A DNA stretch of 64,000 bases, taken from Sandaracinaceae bacterium. GTDB lineage: Bacteria; Myxococcota_A; Polyangia; Polyangiales; Houyiibacteriaceae. Location: the NCBI GenBank assembly GCA_016706685.1, contig JADJJE010000012.1, positions 124,001-188,000 of the forward strand, read 5' to 3'. Below the pieces are notes generated by a model that was not told the DNA's origin, ran no database searches, and saw only the letters and a program-made list of their open reading frames with translations. The position numbers were made by a program, and so were the translations under genes. This document shows positions 17,466 through 25,970 of the stretch, one piece after another (position 1 is the stretch's first letter; each line of letters begins with the position of its first letter).

Positions 17466-19157
17466 ATGCTCCAGCGTCCACTGAACCGAGCTGAAGAAGC
17501 GACGCCCGATGCCGACGAAAGGTCCTCTCGTGGGGGTTGGTGGGAGTACGGCCTGCTCGGAGTTCTAGTCGTCGTTGGCGTTCTGCTCCGCTGGTGGCGT
17601 CTCGGTGAAGTGCTTCCGTGGATGGACGAAGCTTGGATTCTCGATGTGGTTGCGGAGAGGGACTACGCGTGGATCGCCACGAATTTCAACCTCAACGACG
17701 CGTGTATTCCGCTCAGCCTCTACGCTGAGTTCGTCAACGACACGTTTGGTTTGAACGAGTTCTGGCTACGGGCGCCGGCGGCTTTGGGCGGGACAACGCT
17801 CGCGCTGGTCGTGGCTTGGCTGAGCATTCGATATCTCCGGCCAGCCCCCGCCTTGCTCCTCGGCGGACTCGTGAGCGTGTCCCCTTACCTCGTGTACCTG
17901 TCGCGCGAAGCTCGGCCGCACGCCATCACGCCGACGCTCTTGGTCTCCGCCGCCGCTCTCTCTGCCCATGAGCTCCATACAGAGAACCCGAGTCGTGTCC
18001 GGCTCATGGTTGCCGCTTCGCTGGCCGCGCTCTCGCCGTGGTTCCACCCCATAACGCTCGGGAGCAGCAGCGTCTTGATGGCGGTGGTCTGCGCCGCAGT
18101 TCTATTCCGCCGGCCCGTCGAACCAGTGCCGCGCTCCGTGTTGCCCCTCATCCTGACGACGTACGTCGCTACGCTGGCGTTGACCTTGGCGCCGAGCGCA
18201 GCGTCGCTCGCCGAGACGATACAACGCTACGGAGGACGTGGTTCCGTCGAACTCGCTACGGTGGAGGGTGCGTTGATGTTGCCCATCTACGCCGAAGCGC
18301 CAGTCCCGTGGTGGGCGGTCGGTCTGACGATGCTGCCAGGGGCGATCTGGCTGGTGCGGCGGGCTGCTTGGATCGGCGTCGGCGCTGTCGTGCTGGTGTC
18401 TTCGCAGGTGCTCGCCATGCTGTGGTTGCACTCCTACTTCATCCAGGTCCCCATGATCTGGCTCCGATACCATGTGCAAGTGCTGCCCTTTGGGTTTCTC
18501 CTTCTGGCAGGGACCCTCGCTTGGTTCGACGAAGCCCTCCGAGGACGATGGACCAAGGCTTCGTCGGTCGTCGCGGCCAGCGGCGTGCTCGCTGTGTTCG
18601 TCCACGCGCTCGTAGGTTGGGGCTACAGCATCCGCGAGACCGACGCCTACAACGCAAACCCCATCATGGCGTACCTGGATCCCGAGGACCCCGAGCTCCG
18701 AGCCATAGTCCCGCCGTTCTATTCGGAGGTGCTGCCGTCTCTGCCAGCAGGAGTCGTCGTGGAGGCGCCTGTGATCTTTCCCTTCCCGGTGTATGGGCTC
18801 TATCAGCGCGTCCACGGAAGACATGTGCGCATGGCTGGTCTTGGCGTTGGGCCATGGCAGTCGCGGTTCGACACGCCCGGCTTTCGGTTTCACACCGTGC
18901 CTGGAACCGCTTCTCCCCGGACGCTCCGAGACACGCGCGGCGTGTTGATCGTCCACCATCGGGTCGGTGAGGAAGTCGCGCGCTTCTACCGCGCCGGACT
19001 CCGAGCGAAGAGCGTTGCGCGCCAACTCGTCCCGTTCCCCAACCTCGAACGCGCGGTCGGGGGATGGTGGCCGGGGCGTCCGGCCTTAGAGACCGCACAG
19101 CCGCCGATTTATCAGGACGACCTGATGAGCGTCTACGAACTGCCTCTAACGCGTTGA
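17466..19157 (+). CDS. GT-C family membrane glycosyltransferase (GT39/ArnT-like)
   Basis: 563-residue integral membrane protein with about ten to eleven hydrophobic helices followed by a C-terminal soluble part of about 150 residues. The first extracytoplasmic loop carries PWMDEAW (acidic pair Asp54/Glu55), the expected position of the catalytic acidic motif in lipid-phosphate-sugar-dependent glycosyltransferases, and the LLRWWRLG lead-in is typical of the PMT/ArnT superfamily. Such enzymes move a sugar from a polyprenyl-phosphate carrier to a lipid, glycan or protein outside the cytoplasmic membrane. Base composition looks lower in GC than the flanking DNA. It is convergent with the radical SAM block (two bases apart) and, with the GT2 gene, suggests glycolipid or glycan assembly. 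Confidence 0.8.
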   Translation: MLQRPLNRAEEATPDADERSSRGGWWEYGLLGVLVVVGVLLRWWRLGEVLPWMDEAWILDVVAERDYAWIATNFNLNDACIPLSLYAEFVNDTFGLNEFWLRAPAALGGTTLALVVAWLSIRYLRPAPALLLGGLVSVSPYLVYLSREARPHAITPTLLVSAAALSAHELHTENPSRVRLMVAASLAALSPWFHPITLGSSSVLMAVVCAAVLFRRPVEPVPRSVLPLILTTYVATLALTLAPSAASLAETIQRYGGRGSVELATVEGALMLPIYAEAPVPWWAVGLTMLPGAIWLVRRAAWIGVGAVVLVSSQVLAMLWLHSYFIQVPMIWLRYHVQVLPFGFLLLAGTLAWFDEALRGRWTKASSVVAASGVLAVFVHALVGWGYSIRETDAYNANPIMAYLDPEDPELRAIVPPFYSEVLPSLPAGVVVEAPVIFPFPVYGLYQRVHGRHVRMAGLGVGPWQSRFDTPGFRFHTVPGTASPRTLRDTRGVLIVHHRVGEEVARFYRAGLRAKSVARQLVPFPNLERAVGGWWPGRPALETAQPPIYQDDLMSVYELPLTR

Positions 19158-19159
19158 AG

Positions 19160-20556
19160 TCACGCGAGGAGCATTCGAGCCAGGGTTGGGCCAGCCTTGG
19201 TAGCCAGCCGGATGACCGTTCGTGGCCGAGTGTAGTGCGACGCTATGAGGGTGCGTGCGAAGCGCTCGACCTCCCGCCGTTCGAGCTGCTCAGGTCGGAA
19301 GGCGGCCTCGGCTTGAGCGCGTGTCGGGTTTGGAAGGACGCCGGCTTCGCGGACCTCGTTGTAGTAGGTCGTGCCCGGGTACGGGTGCGCGAAGTACACG
19401 GTGAGCAGATCGGGATCGACGCGTCGAACGAAGTCTGACGTCTCGGTGAGTGTGGACCGGGTCTCCCACAGAAATCCGACCATCACGTACATCAGGCTGA
19501 GGATGCCGAGGCGATCGCAGGCCCTGAACACGCGCCTGGTTTGCTCTGCGTCGGGGACCTTGCGGATGTGGCGTCCGATGTACTCGCTCCCGGTCTCTAC
19601 GCCGAAGCTGATGCCATAGCAGCCCGCCGCGGCCATCGCGCGCAACGATTCTTCGTCGGTGGTGTCGATCCGAGTTGCGGTCACCCATCGCGCCCCGGGG
19701 CATCGCGCACGGATGGCCTCACATGTTGCGAGCGCCCACTTGCGGTTCAACGTGAAGGTCTCAGCCCGCAGATAGAAGTAGCGGTAGCCAGCGTCCCAGA
19801 GCTCCGCGATCTCGCTGGCCACGCGTTCCGGACTCGGGTGGCGTGCCTGCTTGCCAGACACCGTGGCAACGAGGCAGAACGAGCAAGGAAATGGGCAGCC
19901 ACGCTGCACGTGCACCGTCGCTTGCGGTCGAGGGCCTCCACGGACGCGGTAGAGCGAGGGCGTAATGATCGTCCGATCCGGACGAGGGAGATGGTCCAAG
20001 TTCGCGGCATTGGTGCGCCTCCGTCGACGACGGAACCTTCGCTCAGGTAGACCGCTCCAGGCGCACCGAGCCAGCCGTGTCGCGCGACGGCGTCGAAGAC
20101 GAGTTCGTAGTCGCCCTTCACGCAGAAGGTCGGTCGCGCCGGATGGAGGAGCAGATCGCGAGCCTGGGTGTAAACCGGCGCACCTCGTACGCACGTGTCG
20201 AGCGACGGCGCGCGCGTGCGTAGCTCCGCCAGCCAGGCGAGGTCGTCGTCCTGCGATCCGAACGTGGTCGTCACGACGACGAGGTCGGCTCGCCACGCGA
20301 GGACCTCCGCCAGCGTTCGTTCAGCGTCCCACTGCAGCGCCGGAGCATCGATCAAATGAGAGGCAACACCAAGCGCTCGCAGCGCGCCCGCCGCCTCGCA
20401 CTCTTCGAGTGGTGGACGCATCTGGGGCACTAGGTCGAGGCGGAAGAAGGACTGGCATCGGTCCTCTCGGCAGTACGTTCCCGTCGGAGGGAATACGAAG
20501 AGAATGCGCTGGTATCGCGTGTTCAGCGCGCTTGTGCTGCATCGTGTCGACAGCAT
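19160..20556 (-). pseudogene. B12-binding-type radical SAM protein, frameshifted
   Basis: A radical SAM gene split between two reading frames. The N-terminal part (start 20556, ATG overlapping the GT2 stop) has the look of a cobalamin-binding-type domain, beginning RILFVFPPTGTYCREDRCQ and including ADLVVVTTTFGSQDDD. The C-terminal part carries the cluster motif CPFPCSFC (CxxxCxxC), then FGVETGSEYIG and YVMVGFLWET typical of this class. The frames cross at about 20009-20017, where VVDGGAP in one frame must join NAANLDHLPRPD in the other; one missing base accounts for it, and the restored length (about 465 residues) is normal. Related enzymes methylate or rearrange unactivated carbons. A sequencing error is possible, so the gene may be functional. 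Confidence 0.8.
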
Positions 20557-21311
20557 CAGTTCGAACACCCCCCGAAGCGATCGTCGCACCGGATTCCGCG
20601 GCGGTGGGCCCAATACGCTGCGGTCGTTTCGACGACGCCCAGACCGTACTTGATGCTGGCCCACGGTCCCACCGACGAAGCGCCTCGAAAATAGCGTGCG
20701 GGTGAAGCCACTTCACCAATGCGGTACCCGCGGTCCACGCACTGCGTCAGTACCTCCACGTCGAACTTGAAGTCGTTGCTGTTGCGATGCAGGGGCAGGG
20801 ACTCGAGTACGTGTCTGGAGAAGACGCGATATCCGGTGTGGAACTCCGTTAGTTGGGTGCGGAGCACAGCGTTCTGTCCGAGCGTGAGCAGGCGGTTCGC
20901 GTAGTACTTGTACGTTGGCATTCCACCGTGTCGCGGATCGAGGTCAGCGAATCGTGATCCCAGAGTGAGGTCGCACGTCCCATCCGCAATGGGAGCGATG
21001 AGCGCGGGCAGAAGGTACGCAGGATACTGTGCGTCGGGGTGCAACATCACGATGATGTCCACCGTCGGCTTCAGGTCGAGTATCGCGGCGTAGCAGGTCT
21101 TCTGATTCGCCCCATAGCCGCGATTCTGTGGGTGCACGAGCATGGGGATCCCGAGCTGCGCAGCGAGAGCCACGGTCCCGTCTTGGCTGGCGTCGTCAAC
21201 GAGAAGCTGGGCGTCCACGAGGTTTTCGGGGATCGAGCTAACGACTTCTTCGAGGGTGCGCACGGCGTTGTACGCGGGGTAAACCACGCCTACCCGAAAC
21301 CTGCCATACAT
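20556..21311 (-). CDS. Family 2 glycosyltransferase (DPM/ALG5-like)
   Basis: 251-residue GT-A glycosyltransferase. The nucleotide-binding fold is clear: VVYPAYNAVRTLEEVVSSIP at the N-terminus, LLVDDASQDGT at about residue 36, and the metal-binding segment MLHPDAQYPAYLL at about 94. GSRFADLDP follows, as in enzymes that transfer a sugar from a nucleotide donor to polyprenyl phosphate. There are no C-terminal membrane helices. Such an enzyme would make the polyprenyl-phosphate sugar that a GT-C enzyme such as the one at 17466 uses. It sits between two radical SAM genes, overlapping the downstream one by an ATGA, so it belongs to the same transcript. Confidence 0.9.
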   Translation of the reverse strand: MYGRFRVGVVYPAYNAVRTLEEVVSSIPENLVDAQLLVDDASQDGTVALAAQLGIPMLVHPQNRGYGANQKTCYAAILDLKPTVDIIVMLHPDAQYPAYLLPALIAPIADGTCDLTLGSRFADLDPRHGGMPTYKYYANRLLTLGQNAVLRTQLTEFHTGYRVFSRHVLESLPLHRNSNDFKFDVEVLTQCVDRGYRIGEVASPARYFRGASSVGPWASIKYGLGVVETTAAYWAHRRGIRCDDRFGGCSN

Positions 21312-21374
21312 GCACCAGACGCTAACACGGCGGGTGGCGGGGCTCGTCCGAAAACTGCGCCCGGAGCGCTCGGC

Positions 21375-22676
21375 TCATGACAGCGTCCTCACAGGGACGA
21401 TTTCGGATGTGCCGAACTTACGAAAGTAGTCGGAGAAGTGGCCACCGCAGCGGCTCCGCCGCTCGCACCCCGAGCAGCTCTCGGGCCGCATGCGTCCCAG
21501 CGTCACGGGCTTGGGAGCCTCGTGGTATTCGGCTCGCGACCAGAAGTTGACGTCCTCGCGCTCGCCGGCAGCGTTGTCTGAGAGATCCTGGTCATCGAGC
21601 ACATCGTCGTGAGTGTCGTCCCAAAGGGATTCGCCGAGCACACAATGGGGAAAACAGAAGAAGATGAGACGACATCCGTGGGCGCGGACAGACTGGCTCA
21701 ATGCTATGAATTTAGGTTGGAGTTCCCGTAGCTCGGAGAGCCGCAGTGCCTCGTCCTCGCTGGGAATCCGGGTGCCGTCGATGGGCACCGCGTTGCCCAT
21801 GATCCAGCGCTCGGGACGCGCACGCACCAAGAGAGCCGCCATCTTCTCGAGGTCATCCACGTTGCTCCGCGACATCACGGTAGCGATTCGCACGCGCTCC
21901 TCTCCGCGGTGCTCGAGAAAGTTGTCGAACGCCGTGTTGAAGAGTCGCCACCACGACGAGTGTCCCGTGATGTGGGTGCCGCGTTCGTCGCCGAATGCGT
22001 GGAGGCTGATCATGACCTCGTCCAGGAGACCCTTGACCTCCTCCGCGAAATCCATGCGGGCCCAGCGCAGCAGGTTCGTAATCACGAACGTTCGCATGCC
22101 CAACTCACGGCAGAGACGCAGGGCGTCGACGAAGCGAGGGTGGATGGTCGCCTCACCGCCCATGAACTGAATCAGCTGGACGCCCCGCGCAGCGTTTTCC
22201 CTCAGGTGCTTCTCAATGGTCTCCCAGGGCATGAATGAGCGGCTGTTGATTCGCTCGGACTCGATGCAGAAGTAACACTGCAGGTTGCAGGCGCTGCTGA
22301 TGAAGAGTTCGACGCGCTTCGCGTCCGTCCCGCCTGCAGGAAACGAGAGGCCTTTGGCGTCGAGGCGCATCACGATTTGGCCGAGCTCGTTCACGACGCG
22401 GGGCGAGGGCAACTCGCCTTGCGCGCGCAGGGCCAGGTGCCGGCCCCGAAACTCGGACTGGCTGGCCAAGGTCGCGTCCTCGACGACAATCTGGAAGCTT
22501 CGGGTGGCGTCGGTCACTGGGAAGTAGACCCGCCGATGAGCGGTGAAGGGACGACCCATCGTCCATCGTGGGTTGACCTCCAGCCACCTACGAAAGCCGT
22601 GGTGCCACAACCGTTTCGCGAGGTCGTTTTCGCTCGATTCCGAGGTGCGCGGGGCAGAGGGGCTGTGCTGGTCCAT
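21375..22676 (-). CDS. Radical SAM protein with SPASM-like C-terminal cysteines
   Basis: 433 residues. The 4Fe-4S/SAM motif is Cys130-x3-Cys134-x2-Cys137 in SACNLQCYFC, preceded by a non-catalytic N-terminal domain of about 125 residues. FMGGEATIHP is the GGE motif that contacts SAM. Near the C-terminus are FCFPHCVLGE and then CSGCERRSRCGGHFSDYFRKFG, which could ligate an auxiliary cluster as in SPASM/twitch proteins. The start at 22676 is chosen over a frame from 22739 because it begins the conserved part and leaves a normal divergent promoter. Reaction and substrate are unknown. It leads the minus-strand block of the radical SAM cluster and shares its tail signature with both plus-strand radical SAM proteins. 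Confidence 0.88.
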   Translation of the reverse strand: MDQHSPSAPRTSESSENDLAKRLWHHGFRRWLEVNPRWTMGRPFTAHRRVYFPVTDATRSFQIVVEDATLASQSEFRGRHLALRAQGELPSPRVVNELGQIVMRLDAKGLSFPAGGTDAKRVELFISSACNLQCYFCIESERINSRSFMPWETIEKHLRENAARGVQLIQFMGGEATIHPRFVDALRLCRELGMRTFVITNLLRWARMDFAEEVKGLLDEVMISLHAFGDERGTHITGHSSWWRLFNTAFDNFLEHRGEERVRIATVMSRSNVDDLEKMAALLVRARPERWIMGNAVPIDGTRIPSEDEALRLSELRELQPKFIALSQSVRAHGCRLIFFCFPHCVLGESLWDDTHDDVLDDQDLSDNAAGEREDVNFWSRAEYHEAPKPVTLGRMRPESCSGCERRSRCGGHFSDYFRKFGTSEIVPVRTLS

Positions 22677-22756
22677 GCTGCGATGGTAACATGCAGAGGA
22701 ATGCTGCGCGGTCCTAAGCGCTTGGCGCTGCCACTCCAATCGAGTAAGGTGCGGAG
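22677..22756. promoter_or_regulatory. Divergent promoter of the radical SAM cluster
   Basis: An 80-base gap separates the two divergent radical SAM blocks and must hold both promoters, since both blocks start here. I see no clear sigma-70 boxes or operator; GGTGCGGAG directly precedes the plus-strand start at 22757. Confidence 0.35.
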
Positions 22757-24358
22757 ATGGCTGCGGCTGCCCAGCTCGAGCTCAACCTCGGGCATCACTG
22801 CAACAACCGGTGCGTGTTCTGCCTCTGCGGACAGCTCACGGAGCGCGGCCTGGCCGAGCCCAACCCAGTTTACCAGATGCGCATGGAGCTCGATCGCGCC
22901 GTGGTCGAGGGCGTGCGCCGCGTGACCTTCCTCGGTGGGGAGCCCACGCTCCAGTCGGGCTTCGACGACCTGATGGCCTACGCCGCCACACTTGGCTTCG
23001 AAGAGATCACCATCTTCACCAACGGCGCGCGCACGGGCAAGCGCGACTTCATCGAGCGCATCACCAGCTTCGGGCCGTTCACCTGGCGGTTCTCCATCCA
23101 AGGTGGCGACGAGGTCACGCACGACCGCAACACCAAGCGACCGGGGTCGTTCAGGCGCATCGTGCACGGCATGGCGGTGCTGCAAGAACTCGGGCAGCGC
23201 ATCACCGTCAATACATGCGTCAACGGCAACAATGTGGACTCACTGCCCATGTATCCGGCGCTCCTCGCGCAGTACGGCGTGGTGCAGTTCCATGCGGACA
23301 TGGTCCGGCCCCACAGCACGGGGGAGCGCAGCGAGGAAGAGGTCGCATCGCTGGTTCCGGACTACGGCGTGGTGCGCGCTCGAATGACAGAGATGATGGA
23401 GGGCTTCGAGCGGCTCGGCTCCGGCATCGAGGTGAACATCGGGAACCTGCCGTACTGCGTGCTGCCCGAGTTCGCGCGCATCATCGAGCACGGCGGCGAG
23501 TTCACGTGGACCATCAGCGGCGACGGTGGAGCCAGCCTGCGGGACCCGTTGGACAAATACAGCTACCAGCGCGAGGCGCATGGCTTCCTGCCGTCGTGCG
23601 CGAGCTGCCTCACACGCCCCCGTTGCAAGGGCCTGCCAGACGTCATGCTCGAGCGCGGAGACCTCGCGCTCATCCAGCCGGTGAGCCTCGCCACGCTTCG
23701 GGCCGTGTCGCCCGCGCGGCGAGACCTGAGGGCGGTCGTGGGGGCGTACCTCGCCCAGCTCAGCGGCGTGGCCGAGCCTGAGTCGAGCGACTGGGCGCTG
23801 GACGTCCTCGGCGGTGACGCGAACGGTGTCGACGTGAACGTACGGACACCTTCGGGGACCGCCACCTTCCATTTCGGGCCGCCCCCCGCGCCTCGGGCGC
23901 TCGCTCGCTCGCGGGACTTCTCGCTGGTGCTTCGCATGACCCGGGCCACCGCTTCGGACACCGCGCGTGCCTTCGCTGTGCTGGTGAAGCGCCTCTCGAA
24001 GGCGGACCTCGGGGTCATCGAACCCACGCTCTCCGGCGCCGAGCTGGTGGAGTCGCTCATGCTGCCGGACGACCGCAAGCGCGGCGTGCTTGAGCTACGC
24101 CATGCACTGCTGCGCCTCCGTCGGGTGACCAACGGGCCGAACGGACTGCGCTTCGGGAAGACCCAGAGCCTCTCGGAGGAGTTCGGTGTCGGGATCCCCG
24201 TTCATGACGCGAACGGCAGTGCGGGTCAGGTGCGCTTGGTGCTAGGCGCCGGCCAACACACCCCCGTTCACGTGGAGTTCGATGGCTGCGTGTCGCAGGA
24301 GGCGCAGAAGCACATCTTTGCCGCGGCGGTGGCTGGCTCGGTGCCGACGCATGGATGA
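22757..24358 (+). CDS. Radical SAM protein with a C-terminal accessory domain
   Basis: 533 residues. The cluster motif lies at the very N-terminus: Cys15-x3-Cys19-x2-Cys22 in HHCNNRCVFC. TFLGGEPTLQ is the GGE motif. A radical SAM barrel runs to about residue 270 and ends in LPYCVLPEF and then CASCLTRPRCKG, a likely auxiliary-cluster site. Residues from about 340 to 533 form a non-catalytic domain (GVDVNVRTPSGTATFHFG, then FSLVLRM and a LVKRLSKADLG helix) that resembles the N-terminal domain of the next gene product. Function is unknown. It is the first gene of the plus-strand block and overlaps the next by eight bases, so the two proteins are probably made in a fixed ratio. Confidence 0.88.
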   Translation: MAAAAQLELNLGHHCNNRCVFCLCGQLTERGLAEPNPVYQMRMELDRAVVEGVRRVTFLGGEPTLQSGFDDLMAYAATLGFEEITIFTNGARTGKRDFIERITSFGPFTWRFSIQGGDEVTHDRNTKRPGSFRRIVHGMAVLQELGQRITVNTCVNGNNVDSLPMYPALLAQYGVVQFHADMVRPHSTGERSEEEVASLVPDYGVVRARMTEMMEGFERLGSGIEVNIGNLPYCVLPEFARIIEHGGEFTWTISGDGGASLRDPLDKYSYQREAHGFLPSCASCLTRPRCKGLPDVMLERGDLALIQPVSLATLRAVSPARRDLRAVVGAYLAQLSGVAEPESSDWALDVLGGDANGVDVNVRTPSGTATFHFGPPPAPRALARSRDFSLVLRMTRATASDTARAFAVLVKRLSKADLGVIEPTLSGAELVESLMLPDDRKRGVLELRHALLRLRRVTNGPNGLRFGKTQSLSEEFGVGIPVHDANGSAGQVRLVLGAGQHTPVHVEFDGCVSQEAQKHIFAAAVAGSVPTHG

Positions 24359-25667
24359 GCAATTAGGGGCTGCACCCGTGGACTTGGTCGACCCCCTCAC
24401 TCCCTTCGTCGGCCCCATGAAGACCGAGCTCGGCAACAGAGTCCGGGCCTTCGTCGAGGCACCCGGCGGTGCGGACGTCGGCTGGCGGTTCGTGCCCGGA
24501 GGTCTCGACCTGCGCATCGCCATGGAGGGTGGCGCCGTCCAGCTCGAACTACGACAGCCTGCCTCGGAGCGGGCCGGAGCATGGCGCGCGGAAGGTGGGT
24601 CCGTGCGTGTCCGGCGCGCGTGGTCCGACGCCGGACTGCAGCGCGCGCCCGCGCTGCGACGCGTCGTCGCCGGGCTCCTGAAGCGGCATGAATCCGGCAC
24701 TCTCGGACTGGCGCAGTTGTTCGACGTCGTGAACCGCGTGCGGCCCTTCGCCGACGTCCACGACCGCACCTATCGGAGCCTCGAGCCCAACACCGTAGGT
24801 CGCGCGGCCATCTTGCGCCTCGGGTTTCGCTGCAACCAAGACTGCACGTTCTGCTGGCAGGGTCGCGACTGGCCGTCCCCACCGGAGGAACTGTACTGGA
24901 CCTGGCTGGACGAGATCGGAACCATCGGCGTCGACATGCTGACGATCACGGGGGAGCCCACGCTCTTTCGGCGCCTCCCCGAGCTGGTCGAGCGAGCGCA
25001 CAAGATCCACGGCTTGCGTGTCTCCATGCAGACCAACGCCATCAAGTTCGCAAAGGCCGAGTTCGCCGAGCGCCTGGCGGATGCTGGACTCGAGGTGCTG
25101 CTGGTGTCGCTGCACTCCGCGGATCCCAAGGTCTCGGACAGCATGACCCGCGCTCCGGGCACCCACGTCCGGACGATTGCGGGCGTTCACGCCGCCCTGC
25201 GTGCGGGCCTCAAGGTGGCGTTCAACTGCCTGGTCGAGCGGGACAACGTGCTTCAGCTGCCGGAGCTGGCGGAGTACGTGGCTACCGAGTTCGCGGCGCC
25301 GTTTCCCAGGCAGGTCCCGGTGGTCAACTTCTCTCAGGCGGGCGGCTACCACGACACCGAGCGCTTAGGGAGCTCGTTCGTGTCCCTTGACGACGTGCGC
25401 GATCCCCTGGTGCGCGCTACGCGGCGGCTCCGTGCGGCGGGTGTCTCGGTCGAGAACTTCGGCTCGTGCGGGTTTCCGAGCTGCGTCTTCCACGACCAGC
25501 CGGATCTGCTGCCTGATGCGCGCCGCGAGCTGGGGGCCCACCACATGGCGGCGCGCACTACCAACACCGACCTGTGTCGCACGTGCAATCGAGTGGGCAC
25601 ATGCGTCGGTGTGCGACGCAATTACCTGGAGCGCTTCGGCGAGGCCGGACTTCGACCATTCGTGTGA
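24351..25667 (+). CDS. Radical SAM protein with an N-terminal accessory domain
   Basis: 438 residues. An N-terminal domain of about 150 residues (GLDLRIAMEGGAVQLELRQP, then GSVRVRRAW and a VVAGLLKRHESGTLGLAQL helix) precedes the radical SAM barrel. The cluster motif is Cys161-x3-Cys165-x2-Cys168 in RCNQDCTFC, and TITGEPTL stands in the GGE position. The C-terminus has CGFPSCVFHD and then CRTCNRVGTCVGVRRNYLERFG, matching the Cys arrangement of the other two intact radical SAM proteins here. The start at 24351 overlaps the previous stop region (ATGGATGA). The substrate is unknown; no precursor-peptide gene was found nearby, so a peptide substrate is not supported. Confidence 0.88.
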   Translation: MDEQLGAAPVDLVDPLTPFVGPMKTELGNRVRAFVEAPGGADVGWRFVPGGLDLRIAMEGGAVQLELRQPASERAGAWRAEGGSVRVRRAWSDAGLQRAPALRRVVAGLLKRHESGTLGLAQLFDVVNRVRPFADVHDRTYRSLEPNTVGRAAILRLGFRCNQDCTFCWQGRDWPSPPEELYWTWLDEIGTIGVDMLTITGEPTLFRRLPELVERAHKIHGLRVSMQTNAIKFAKAEFAERLADAGLEVLLVSLHSADPKVSDSMTRAPGTHVRTIAGVHAALRAGLKVAFNCLVERDNVLQLPELAEYVATEFAAPFPRQVPVVNFSQAGGYHDTERLGSSFVSLDDVRDPLVRATRRLRAAGVSVENFGSCGFPSCVFHDQPDLLPDARRELGAHHMAARTTNTDLCRTCNRVGTCVGVRRNYLERFGEAGLRPFV

Positions 25668-25678
25668 GTTGCGGGCGT

Positions 25679-25891
25679 GTGACCAGCGCCCTCTCCGGTC
25701 ACAACCCCGAGGCTCAGCAGCTCTACGTGGACAACGTGCTCGGCATGTTGCCCGATACGGCACAGTGCGTGCTCGACATGGGCTGCGGGCTACACGGCCT
25801 GAGCCGCAGGATGCTCAGGCGCGGGGCGCAGATGGTGGCGCTCAGCCCCAGGCAGGACCACATCTCCCGCATCCAAGGGGCCAGGTCGATA
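25679..25891 (+). pseudogene. Truncated class I SAM methyltransferase
   Basis: A GTG start 11 bases after the radical SAM stop opens a frame with a convincing methyltransferase N-terminus: an AQQLYVDNVLGMLP helix, then VLDMGCGLHGLSRRML (motif I, residues 31-46) and MVALSPRQDHI (motif II region). Similarity ends after about 70 residues; class I enzymes need about 200 or more, and the frame then runs as non-protein-like sequence to 26029, over the end of meaB. It is therefore a 3'-truncated remnant, perhaps once the last gene of the radical SAM block. The 300 bases between 25668 and 25970 hold nothing else that I can identify. Confidence 0.6.
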
Positions 25892-25970
25892 GCCTGCGCG
25901 CCGCGTGCGCACCATGACCGCGCAGACAACACCCACACGTCGATCAACGTGGTGATGAAGCTCGCGGTCG

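Noticed and set aside
25668..25970. A precursor-peptide gene for the radical SAM proteins
   Set aside because: The only protein-like frame is a methyltransferase fragment; no short Cys-, Gly- or core-repeat peptide with a ribosome binding site was found here or in the 22677-22756 gap.
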